Shown: piece by piece, positions 21,749 through 27,748 of the stretch
How the letters are laid out: each line of letters starts with the position of its first letter
How positions within the stretch are numbered: the first letter of the stretch is position 1
Source of the DNA: CAYGVX01 sp964395545
GTDB lineage: Archaea > Thermoproteota > Bathyarchaeia > Bathyarchaeales > SOJC01
Assembly: GCA_964395545.1 (NCBI GenBank)
Contig: CAYNAW010000017.1
Coordinates: 1-27,748, forward strand
Direction: 5' to 3'
Length of the DNA: 27,748 nt
Program-made: the position numbers and the translations under genes
Notes under the pieces: generated by a model
What the model was told of the DNA's origin: nothing
What the model saw: the letters and a program-made list of their open reading frames with translations, nothing else
The model's database searches: none

Positions 21749-22888
21749 ATGACCGAGATGCCCAACAACGACGAAGAAATGACTGTCACACCTTGGGAAG
21801 TAAGAGGCAAAATAGACTATGACAAGCTCATACGCCAATTCGGCACCCAACCAATCACAAATCAACTACTAGAAAGAATGCGAGAACACACGGGCACACC
21901 CCTTCATCCACAACTGCGACGCAAGCTCTTCTTCTCCCACCGAGACCTAGACACAGTCCTCACCTTGTACGAGAAGGGCACGAAATTCACGCTGTACACA
22001 GGCAGAGGTCCATCAGGGCCAGTTCACATCGGACATCTCGTCCCATGGATCTTCACAAAATATCTACAAGACAAATTCGAAACACGCCTCTACTTCCAGA
22101 TGACCGACGACGAGAAATTCGTCACCGAAGAAGACCTCCAACTGCAAGAAACCACAAGATACGCCTATGAGAACGCCCTAGACCTCATTGCCCTAGGATT
22201 CCAACCCGATGACACATACATCATCTTCGACGTCAAAGACATCGCTCTTCTCTACGACATTGCCCTTGAAGTTGCCAAACGAGTCACCTACTCTACAGCT
22301 AAAGCAGTCTTCGGTTTCCAAGATAGCACGAACATAGGATGGATCTTCTGGCCCTCCATCCAAGCAGTTCCATGCTTTCTCCATGCAAAACTGACGGGCG
22401 AGAACGTGCCTAGCCTCATCCCAGCCGCCATAGATCAAGACCCCTACTGGCGCATCACACGAGACATAGCCCCAAAACTCGGCTACTACAAACCCGCACA
22501 GATCCACTGCCGCTTCGTACCAGGCCTTGGAAAAGGCGGGAAAATGAGTGCCTCAGAGCCTGAAACCTCTATATTCACGACTGACACGCCCGAGGCTATC
22601 AAGAAGAAGATTTGGAATGCCTTTACAGGCGGCAGACCCACAGTCGCAGAGCAGAGGAAACTCGGCGGCGACCCAGACGTATGTACAATTTACCAGTACT
22701 TTCTCTACCTGTTCGAAGAAAGCGACGAAAAACTCGTACAATTAACAAACGAGTGCAAGACAGGCAAAATCGTCTGCGGCGACTGCAAAGCCATACTAAC
22801 AGAAAGAGCCACAAAATTCCTCACCGCACACCAGAAGAGGAGAGAAAGGGCCAAAGACACTGTCGAGAAGTTCTTTATAACCCGCTAG
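21749..22888 (+). CDS. trpS: Tryptophanyl-tRNA synthetase, archaeal/eukaryal type
   Basis: A 379-residue class I synthetase charging tRNA-Trp. The HIGH motif is PSGPVHIGHL with HIGH at 93-96, and the KMSKS motif is KMSAS (265-269). The Rossmann segments YFQMTDDEKFV and IQAVPCF, plus AIDQDPYWRITRD, are characteristic of the archaeal/eukaryal form. The C terminus has CKTGKIVCGDCK, a cysteine cluster common in the anticodon-binding domain of this form. Three in-frame ATGs (21749, 21758, 21779) are possible; CTTAATA at 21704 favours the first with a short leader lacking a ribosome-binding site. The flavin reductase gene begins 14 bp after its stop. A tRNA-Trp gene lies 5 kb downstream. Confidence 0.95.
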   Translation: MTEMPNNDEEMTVTPWEVRGKIDYDKLIRQFGTQPITNQLLERMREHTGTPLHPQLRRKLFFSHRDLDTVLTLYEKGTKFTLYTGRGPSGPVHIGHLVPWIFTKYLQDKFETRLYFQMTDDEKFVTEEDLQLQETTRYAYENALDLIALGFQPDDTYIIFDVKDIALLYDIALEVAKRVTYSTAKAVFGFQDSTNIGWIFWPSIQAVPCFLHAKLTGENVPSLIPAAIDQDPYWRITRDIAPKLGYYKPAQIHCRFVPGLGKGGKMSASEPETSIFTTDTPEAIKKKIWNAFTGGRPTVAEQRKLGGDPDVCTIYQYFLYLFEESDEKLVQLTNECKTGKIVCGDCKAILTERATKFLTAHQKRRERAKDTVEKFFITR

Positions 22889-22902
22889 GAGAACCCGACT
22901 CG

Positions 22903-23463
22903 ATGAAGAAAACCGACGTGAGCCTCTCCAACGCCCTGCGAATCCTGCACCCAATGCACACTGTACTCGTAACCTGCCGCAGCAAATCTGGAAAGGCAAA
23001 CATAATTACCTTGGCATGGGTAATGCCAACTTCGATCCACCCTCCCCTTGTCGCCATAAGCGTTCGACCCACCCGCCATTCCCACAGACTCATCGACGAA
23101 ACTCGTGAATTCGTCGTAAACATTCCCACCATGAGAATCCTGAACGAAACCCTTTTCTGTGGCAGACGAAGCGGAGAAGAATACGACAAGTTCACGGAAA
23201 CAAAACTGACACCTTCACCCGCAAAGACCATCAAGACGCCCATAATAGAAGAGTGTGTAGCTCATCTGGAATGCAGACTCGCACAGAAATTCACGACAGG
23301 AGACCACACAATCTTCGTCGGCGAAGTAGTAGCAGCTTACGCAGACGCAGAATACTTCACAGAAGAATACGACGTCAAAAGAGCAAAGCTTGTCCTCCAC
23401 CTGGGCGGAGACAAGTTTACAACGCTGGCTGAAAGAGCAGTTCAACCTTCTTTAAAGACATAA
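22903..23463 (+). CDS. Flavin reductase-like FMN-binding protein
   Basis: A 186-residue protein of the flavin reductase-like family, split-barrel FMN-binding proteins such as flavoredoxin. It shows LHPMHTVLVTCRSKSGKANI, LAWVMPTSIHPPLVAISVRPTRHSHRLI (the phosphate/FMN region) and EFVVNIPT. These cytoplasmic enzymes pass electrons from NAD(P)H or ferredoxin to flavin; the acceptor here is unknown. The ATG at 22903 is preferred with AGGAG (22887-22891) 11 nt upstream; the longer frame upstream overlaps trpS and is not genuine. It sits between trpS and map in a tight co-directional run, with no evident functional link. Confidence 0.87.
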   Translation: MKKTDVSLSNALRILHPMHTVLVTCRSKSGKANIITLAWVMPTSIHPPLVAISVRPTRHSHRLIDETREFVVNIPTMRILNETLFCGRRSGEEYDKFTETKLTPSPAKTIKTPIIEECVAHLECRLAQKFTTGDHTIFVGEVVAAYADAEYFTEEYDVKRAKLVLHLGGDKFTTLAERAVQPSLKT

Positions 23464-23464
23464 T

Positions 23465-24379
23465 GTGTTGGACATTATGATTCTCCCCGAAGACACTTTG
23501 GAAAAATACAGGCACGCGGGAAAGATCGCCCGAGAAGTACGGGAGGAGATGCAGCGGTTTGTCAGAGCCGGCATTCCCGTAATCGAGATCTGCGAGAAAG
23601 CAGAGGGACTGATTCGACAGAAAGGTGGACAACCCGCCTTTCCCTGCAACGTGTCAGTCAACGAAGTTGCGGCCCACTACACTTCTCCACCAAACGACAA
23701 ACGCATCATCCCATCCAACTCCCTCGTCAAAGTGGATGTAGGTGTGCACATAGACGGTTACATCGCAGACACCGCTGTCACCGTCTGTCTATACCCCGAA
23801 CTCGAAAATCTTGTAAGAACTGCTGAAGAGGCATTAAAAACAGCGCTCAGAACCATTCAAGCTGATGTATCGACGTCGAAACTCGGTTCTACCATTCAAA
23901 AGACCATCGAAACACACGGCTGCAAACCCGTCTCAAACCTGACTGGGCATCAAGTGGGACGCTACCTGATTCACACGGGGAAATCAATCCCCAACGTCTC
24001 TCACCTACTTGGCTCCAAGATAGAGAAGGGCGAGGTACTAGCAATCGAGCCTTTCGTGACCGTTGCCAACGCTGCGGGAAAGGTAAGAGACGGAGACGAG
24101 ACAACGATATTCAGATTTATAAAACACAAATCAATAAAAAGCCCACATGCAAAACACCTCCTAAACTTCATCGAATCCAACTTCAGCACGTTGCCCTTCT
24201 CAGAACGCTGGCTAAAAGACGTCTTGTCCCAGGAGCATTACTCCGCCGCCTTCAGAGAACTCATACGCTGCAAATGTTTAATGGGCTACCCCATCTATGT
24301 TGAGGCCAGCGAGAAGCCTGTCGCGCAAGCCGAACATACTGTGTTGGTTGAAAAAGACGGGTGCGAGGTCTTGACTTAG
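23465..24379 (+). CDS. map: Methionine aminopeptidase, type II
   Basis: A cytosolic dinuclear metallopeptidase removing the initiator methionine from nascent proteins. Metal ligands are visible: Asp in VKVDVGVHIDG, Asp in YIADTAVTV, His in NLTGHQVG, Glu in AIEPFV and the final Glu in QAEHTVLV. The roughly 60-residue insertion (FIKHKSIKSPHAKHLLNFIES...) between the last two ligands defines the type II (archaeal/eukaryal) enzyme. The start is uncertain among GTG 23465, TTG 23468 and ATG 23477; the family N terminus fits the last best. It begins right after the flavin reductase stop and overlaps the convergent membrane gene by 4 nt. Confidence 0.94.
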   Translation: MLDIMILPEDTLEKYRHAGKIAREVREEMQRFVRAGIPVIEICEKAEGLIRQKGGQPAFPCNVSVNEVAAHYTSPPNDKRIIPSNSLVKVDVGVHIDGYIADTAVTVCLYPELENLVRTAEEALKTALRTIQADVSTSKLGSTIQKTIETHGCKPVSNLTGHQVGRYLIHTGKSIPNVSHLLGSKIEKGEVLAIEPFVTVANAAGKVRDGDETTIFRFIKHKSIKSPHAKHLLNFIESNFSTLPFSERWLKDVLSQEHYSAAFRELIRCKCLMGYPIYVEASEKPVAQAEHTVLVEKDGCEVLT

Positions 24380-24783
24380 GTGAAGACCCTTTCTTCTCTT
24401 CTCTTGTCCTGAATCTCGCGGTAGATTGCCGTAATCATTGTGGGTCCTTGACATTTTGTGCACTGTCCAAGGTCTTTTAGTATGTAGTCCCCTCGTTCGA
24501 AGTTCCTAACGTTTTTAAGTCCGCATTTTGAGCAGACTATCGTCGTCACTGTCGGCTGGCTCTCCAGAGTGAACTTCTGCATGCGCCTTCTGGTCTGGAA
24601 AAGCATGTACGTGGATAGCGCTAGTCCTACAAAGCCGATCAGGAGGTAGTATCCCATCGTCAAATCCTCTTTCATGAACAAATCTACTGCTTGGTAGAGT
24701 GAGGTGAGGGAAAGGGCGAGCACGACTACTATGACGATGATTACCAGGGAGGAGAATCTTCTGGTCGACTCTTCCTGGCTCAT
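24376..24783 (-). CDS. Two-helix membrane protein with C-terminal zinc ribbon
   Basis: A 135-residue protein with hydrophobic segments at about 13-33 and 44-62, then a cytosolic domain with Cys84, Cys87, Cys108 and Cys111 (C-x2-C, C-x2-C), a rubredoxin-like zinc ribbon. No enzymatic motif is seen. It starts one nucleotide after the stop of the DUF1512 gene, so the two are surely co-transcribed and probably act together at the membrane. I do not recognise the family. Confidence 0.72.
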   Translation of the reverse strand: MSQEESTRRFSSLVIIVIVVVLALSLTSLYQAVDLFMKEDLTMGYYLLIGFVGLALSTYMLFQTRRRMQKFTLESQPTVTTIVCSKCGLKNVRNFERGDYILKDLGQCTKCQGPTMITAIYREIQDKRREERVFT

Positions 24784-24784
24784 T

Positions 24785-25906
24785 TTACTGTCCCACTCCT
24801 ATCGTGTTTCCTATTCCAGCAATTATCAAGGCGTCGCCCTCCTTCGTTCTCTCCTTTATCACGCGTTTCACGCGTTCAACCGCGACTTCGGTAGCGTCGA
24901 AAACTTCCTTTCTCATGGGCGAAACTGCGTCGCCGATGTCTTCCTTGATGACTACAGCGTTTATGGGAATCTTGTGCTTTACGATGCTCTCTTCGATCTT
25001 ATACTGTTCTGTGCCCGGTCCGCCGATGGCTGCTCCTACTCCTTCAGCGACCTCGCCTGGTTTCTCGCCTTCAAGCTTGAGGGCAGCATCTATCATGATT
25101 ATCATGGCGATTTTTCCATCGGTTTCTTCAACTACTCTCTTTATCGCTTCTCCGGGTTTCCCCACGTTACCACCTGGTCCTTCGGCTTTAACGACGTATG
25201 CGGTTCTTCCTTCTATAGGGATTTTGGCCACTACGCAATCCTTTTCGATTTTCTTCTTCCGGTGCCCGTGCATCAGCTTGGCTGCGACGAGGGCGCCTGC
25301 TCCGTCGCCTATCGGTTGACCATAGGCGAAGGCTTTGAGTGCGCTCGCGTACGCTTCTGCTTCTCGCATTATCAGTGGGAGCAGCATTTGGATTTGCATG
25401 ATGATGTACAGGCTTAGAGTCTTTTTGCCTAGGATGTAGTAATGGCGTATGATTTTGTAGATGATGTTCAGAGCTGCTGCGGCTTCAAGTGTGTTCTCTA
25501 GGTTGTTTATGTTGGTTTCGTCGGCTGCTGGTGCCATCATCTTGACTTCGTCTTTGAACCGGTCATCTCGGACGTCAAGTATGTGTTCCAGTTTCCATAC
25601 AACGCCTGCTGGGTCCATGCTTTCGGGAGGGATAGTTATGTACTCCAAGAATTGGTCCACGCGTTCTGACGGGTCGTCTTTGGGTGTGCCAATGTCCTTA
25701 ATGGTGTTTATTGTGATTTTGCGTCCTTCGTCTCGTATGAATTTGAGGCGTAAGAGGGAGCCTTCGATTTCTCTTACCATGATGTACATTTGTATTCTTT
25801 GTCCGTAGAATATGAAGACTACGAAGAGCATTGCGAACATTATTTGGAACACCCAGTCAAAGCCGAGTTGTGCTGGTAGTGTGATGAGCTGTATCATTGT
25901 TGCCAC
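24785..25906 (-). CDS. DUF1512 family membrane-associated protein
   Basis: A 373-residue protein with one N-terminal membrane helix (about residues 14-36) and a large cytosolic part. The body matches my memory of archaeal DUF1512: TINTIKDIGTPKDDPSERVDQFLEYITIPPESMDP, LMHGHRKKKIEKDCVVAKI, EGPGGNVGKPGEA and IIAGIGNTIGVGQ at the C terminus. Glycine-rich loops (GPGGNVGKPG, IGGPGTEQ) suggest nucleotide or phosphate binding, but no enzyme activity is established. The start codon lies at 25906, about 50 bp downstream of the 3' end of the 5S rRNA on the same strand. Its gene directly precedes the zinc-ribbon membrane protein with a 1-nt gap. Confidence 0.82.
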   Translation of the reverse strand: MATMIQLITLPAQLGFDWVFQIMFAMLFVVFIFYGQRIQMYIMVREIEGSLLRLKFIRDEGRKITINTIKDIGTPKDDPSERVDQFLEYITIPPESMDPAGVVWKLEHILDVRDDRFKDEVKMMAPAADETNINNLENTLEAAAALNIIYKIIRHYYILGKKTLSLYIIMQIQMLLPLIMREAEAYASALKAFAYGQPIGDGAGALVAAKLMHGHRKKKIEKDCVVAKIPIEGRTAYVVKAEGPGGNVGKPGEAIKRVVEETDGKIAMIIMIDAALKLEGEKPGEVAEGVGAAIGGPGTEQYKIEESIVKHKIPINAVVIKEDIGDAVSPMRKEVFDATEVAVERVKRVIKERTKEGDALIIAGIGNTIGVGQ

Positions 25907-25956
25907 TTGTTGAGATTGCTATGTGTTGTTGGTTATAAGTCTTGGGGATTTCTGGG

Positions 25957-26083
25957 TGGGGTTGCCAGCTTCTCTGGTTTCGCATGGCCGAAGACCACAC
26001 TAATGCCGGAAACGGAGCGTGGTTTAACTTCCGAGTTCGGGATGGGTTCGGGTGGGTCCCGCGCCCTCTGGCCGGCAGCCCTT
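25957..26083 (-). rRNA. rrf: 5S ribosomal RNA
   Basis: Read on the minus strand, the central segment CCCGAACTCGGAAGTTAAAC is the universal 5S core (loop B/C region). Helix I pairs GGGCTGCC (5' end, from 26081) with GGCAACCC (3' end, to 25959), with a single C-A mismatch. A hairpin capped by UUCG forms helix IV. About 125 nt is normal for archaeal 5S. The ends are set by helix I and are accurate to a few nucleotides. No 16S or 23S gene accompanies it, so it is a separate transcription unit with its own promoter. Confidence 0.93.
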
Positions 26084-26103
26084 ATGTGTGGTGGGCTTTT
26101 TGG

Positions 26104-26118
26104 TTTTTTAACCTTTCG
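26104..26118 (-). promoter_or_regulatory. BRE/TATA promoter of the 5S rRNA
   Basis: On the minus strand CGAAAGG (BRE-like, purine rich) is followed at once by TTAAAAAA. The predicted start about 25 bp downstream, near 26083, coincides with the 5' end of 5S deduced from helix I, which makes this a well-supported promoter. Confidence 0.6.
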
Positions 26119-26296
26119 CTCCACGTCGCTGCTCTCCTCGAGTAAAATGCCCATCCTAGCACTTTCGCTAGCAAGCAGCAGACCCGTGGTTAGAATGAAC
26201 CGTGCAGGACGGATAAGCTCCCTCTATCGCGTATTTCAGAACAAAGATAGGCTCTCGGTAACCAGATGCTACTCCAGTCTTCCGTAGAGATGCCGC

Positions 26297-26746
26297 TTAT
26301 ATTCTGTCAAGTATGAACTTGGGCAGTCTTTCTTCTTCCACAAGTTTCCGAACCAGGTTAGGCATGCTGTTCCATTGCTGAACGCAGAGGTTGAATTCCT
26401 CTTCTGTAATGTCCTTCAGCTTGGGAGCAAGAAATGTTAATAGTCCTGTAGTCGTTCCCATGAGCTTGCTCATCTTCGTGCATGGAAATTCATCGCATTG
26501 AGCGCAGCTCTCTAACCCTTTCTCTTGTGCGCACGGCCGAGCTTCGCATTGCTTGTCCGCGATTTTGTCTCCTTTACTCTTACATCCTTCGCAGGCAACG
26601 TTTTCGGCTGTATAGTGCTGATGGCCAAGGTATTTTCGCCACGCATCAACCAGTTTCCTTCTGACCTTGACGTCGTTTGATCGAGCGGCACAGAGGTAAC
26701 AATTATACCCACAATATCCGATCATCTTGTCTTCAGAGTCAGCCAT
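26297..26746 (-). CDS. DUF3795-like cysteine-rich protein
   Basis: A 149-residue soluble protein. The N terminus MIGYCGYNCYLCAAR and the later C-x2-C, C-x6-C and ESCAQCDEFPC clusters match the DUF3795 family, whose members carry many cysteines and are thought to bind metal; function is unknown. Twelve cysteines are present in total. The ATG at 26746 has GGAG about 8 nt upstream, and an in-frame extension to 26881 has no ribosome-binding site and looks non-coding. It lies alone on the minus strand between the 5S promoter and the metallopeptidase-like gene. Confidence 0.72.
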   Translation of the reverse strand: MADSEDKMIGYCGYNCYLCAARSNDVKVRRKLVDAWRKYLGHQHYTAENVACEGCKSKGDKIADKQCEARPCAQEKGLESCAQCDEFPCTKMSKLMGTTTGLLTFLAPKLKDITEEEFNLCVQQWNSMPNLVRKLVEEERLPKFILDRI

Positions 26747-26916
26747 ATCGCCGTCTCCTTCTTCAAAAGTAAGAGTCAGCCTTCTTAATCTTTGCCCAAC
26801 CTCGCAAAACTTTGGCGCTTCATGTGTGTCCGTGTGGTCTCTACTCCGTGCGCCCGCGAAACGCGCCGGCGGCATCTTCACATCACGGTTAGTAGCTGAT
26901 TATTATCAGGTCATGT

Positions 26917-27303
26917 TCAGCTTGTTGTTCTCCGGCCCTTGTATGCTTCGTAAAGCTTGTCTATCTTCTTTTGGGTTATGTAGCCCTTGTGTGGTCTGAA
27001 GCCTCCTGCGAAGCCTTTCGGTATGTGCATAAGCTCGTGAATGACTACCTTCTCCTTATCCTCCTGACCGAGCCTGTCAAACCTCTCGGCAATAACCTCG
27101 ATAAGGTACCGTGGTTGAGTAGTCATAGCAAGCTGCCACAGTTTTCCTAGGCTGTGAACACGGGCAATCGTACGCCTTGACTTGGATCCCCTGCTTCTGA
27201 AGCAGTACAGGCCCTGCGAGTCTATGTGAGTGAACCCCAACTCCCGTACTATCGCGTCGGCGAGCTGCTTCACATCAGGTGCCTCGTAGTATTTTATGCC
27301 CAT
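26917..27303 (-). CDS. Putative zinc metallopeptidase, HELMH type
   Basis: A 128-residue protein with HELMH (HExxH motif) about 90 residues in, followed by IPKGFAGGFRPHKGY, where a downstream His could be the third ligand. The same 'HELxHIP...H' pattern occurs in the small putative phage-type metallopeptidase family. The N-terminal half (KYYEAPDVKQLADAIVRELGFTH) is a helical lead-in, and the IARVHSLGKLWQLAM segment precedes the active site. The ATG at 27303 has AAGGTGGAG just upstream; a TTG-type start at 27348 would overlap the promoter. Substrate and role are unknown. It is divergent from the GIY-YIG gene, sharing the AT-rich stretch at 27331-27345. Confidence 0.65.
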   Translation of the reverse strand: MGIKYYEAPDVKQLADAIVRELGFTHIDSQGLYCFRSRGSKSRRTIARVHSLGKLWQLAMTTQPRYLIEVIAERFDRLGQEDKEKVVIHELMHIPKGFAGGFRPHKGYITQKKIDKLYEAYKGRRTTS

Positions 27304-27371
27304 AACTCCACCTTCTACGTCGACTGGCATAAAAAGTGTTTTTAGCACGTTCGCGCCAAATAGGCGACTCG

Positions 27372-27617
27372 ATGACCTACTACGTTTACGTGCTCCTCTG
27401 CCAAGACGGAACCTACTACACGGGCCACGCTAGGAACGTGAAGACCCGTTTCAAGCAGCACGAACGAGGACTCGGTGCCAGATACACTCGCACTCACAAA
27501 CCTGAGAAAATCGTCTTCACCGAGAAATTTCAAACCCGCAGCGAAGCCATGCGCCGAGAACGAACAATAAAACGGCTGAACCACACGCAGAAGCAGAGAC
27601 TGACCACCGCTACGTAA
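27372..27617 (+). CDS. GIY-YIG domain nuclease, UPF0213 type
   Basis: An 81-residue single-domain protein of the GIY-YIG superfamily. The first strands read YYVYVLLCQDGTYYTGHARNV (YVY...YTG standing in for GIY-YIG), followed by the catalytic Arg region KTRFKQHERGLGARYTR and the acidic EAMRRERTIKRL helix with its metal-binding Glu. UPF0213 proteins (YhbQ-like) are small stand-alone nucleases, possibly acting on branched or damaged DNA. The ATG at 27372 gives an almost leaderless transcript if the TTTTTAGC box near 27338 is used. It lies 40 bp upstream of the tRNA-Trp gene. Confidence 0.85.
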   Translation: MTYYVYVLLCQDGTYYTGHARNVKTRFKQHERGLGARYTRTHKPEKIVFTEKFQTRSEAMRRERTIKRLNHTQKQRLTTAT

Positions 27618-27619
27618 CG

Positions 27620-27628
27620 CATATATTT
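27620..27628 (+). promoter_or_regulatory. TATA box of tRNA-Trp
   Basis: CATATATTT lies 37 bp before the acceptor stem; a start near 27650 would leave a few leader nucleotides for RNase P to remove. Confidence 0.55.
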
Positions 27629-27656
27629 CCTACACCCACTTTTCTGCCTTAGATAA

Positions 27657-27748
27657 GGGGCTGTAGTCTAGCTAGGTATGACGACGGGCTCCAGAAGCAA
27701 GCAACATGTTTGCGGACCGCCCACAGGGATGACGAGGTTCTGGAGCGG
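27657..27748 (+). tRNA. trnW: tRNA-Trp(CCA), 5' exon and part of an intron (runs off the window)
   Basis: The acceptor strand GGGGCTG (27657-27663) is followed by TA, a D arm GTCT-AGCTAGGTA-TGAC, G26, an anticodon strand ACGGG (27684-27688) and the loop CTCCAGA with anticodon CCA (27691-27693). The layout matches archaeal tRNA-Trp nucleotide by nucleotide in the D loop. After the loop the next bases (AGCAAGC) cannot pair with ACGGG, so an intron begins at about position 37/38, the usual site for archaeal tRNA-Trp. The intron holds a box C-like ATGACGA (27729-27735) and TTCTGGAGC (27738-27746), complementary to the anticodon loop. The 3' exon is beyond the window. Confidence 0.85.

Noticed and set aside
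22612..22902. A 97-residue N-terminal extension of the flavin reductase
   Set aside because: It overlaps trpS in another frame and is Arg-rich nonsense; a ribosome-binding site and family N terminus support the ATG at 22903.
25907..26287. Open frames on both strands across 25907-26287
   Set aside because: They overlie the 5S rRNA, whose conserved core and helix I explain the sequence.
1..27748. CRISPR arrays, insertion sequences, integrases or toxin-antitoxin pairs
   Set aside because: No regularly spaced repeats, no transposase or integrase motifs and no flanking terminal repeats were seen on either strand.

Overview
The window is a gene-dense stretch of an archaeal chromosome. The evidence is a TATA-binding protein, archaeal PurP enzymes, an archaeal/eukaryal-type TrpRS, an archaeal-type signal peptidase, a type II methionine aminopeptidase, an aKMT-like methyltransferase, an archaeal-type 5S rRNA and the 5' half of an apparently intron-bearing tRNA-Trp(CCA). 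Recognisable TATA boxes lie about 25 bp upstream of likely transcript starts, and many genes have GGAG or GGTG Shine-Dalgarno sites with ATG, GTG or TTG starts. The gene set fits the TACK superphylum, perhaps a Bathyarchaeia-like lineage. The lineage is an inference; no 16S gene is present.

Layout. 1-1.8 kb: the end of a plus-strand gene, adenylate kinase (adk), a short remnant of a ferritin-like gene, an aKMT-like methyltransferase and a Cys-rich helical protein. 2-4.9 kb: an Lhr-family helicase. 5-7.2 kb: two overlapping purP paralogues, the first with eroded active-site motifs. 7.2-9.9 kb: a P2A-type Ca2+-ATPase. 10-11.3 kb: a tiny zinc-ribbon protein resembling Cren7 behind an inverted repeat, signal peptidase I and a small unknown. 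11.4-12.7 kb: an MTA phosphorylase / adenine phosphoribosyltransferase salvage pair. 12.7-13.04 kb: the only gene-free stretch over 300 bases. 13-15 kb: tbp, pyrE, an UPF0173 hydrolase and a DUF1540-like mini-protein. 15.3-17.6 kb: a LarA-like racemase and an AEC-family carrier. 17.6-19.8 kb: an MnmA-like tRNA thiolase candidate, a RimI/Nat N-acetyltransferase and a CYTH enzyme. 19.8-21.6 kb: a three-gene minus-strand operon of unrecognised membrane/secreted proteins. 21.7-24.4 kb: trpS, a flavin reductase and map. 24.4-25.9 kb: a zinc-ribbon membrane protein and a DUF1512 protein. 26-27.7 kb: a solitary 5S rRNA, a DUF3795 protein, a putative metallopeptidase, a GIY-YIG protein and the start of tRNA-Trp.

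How the genes fit together. Nucleotide metabolism is over-represented: PurP (de novo IMP), MtnP plus Apt (recycling of MTA adenine to AMP), Adk (AMP to ADP) and PyrE (UMP). A second theme is information processing: TBP, TrpRS with its tRNA, Map with an N-terminal acetyltransferase (both act on protein N termini), a tRNA thiolase candidate, 5S rRNA, Lhr and a possible chromatin protein. The most interesting points are the degenerate PurP paralogue, the Cren7-like zinc ribbon with its promoter inverted repeat, the tRNA-Trp intron with a segment complementary to its own anticodon loop, the ferritin-like gene remnant, and the uncharacterised membrane operon.
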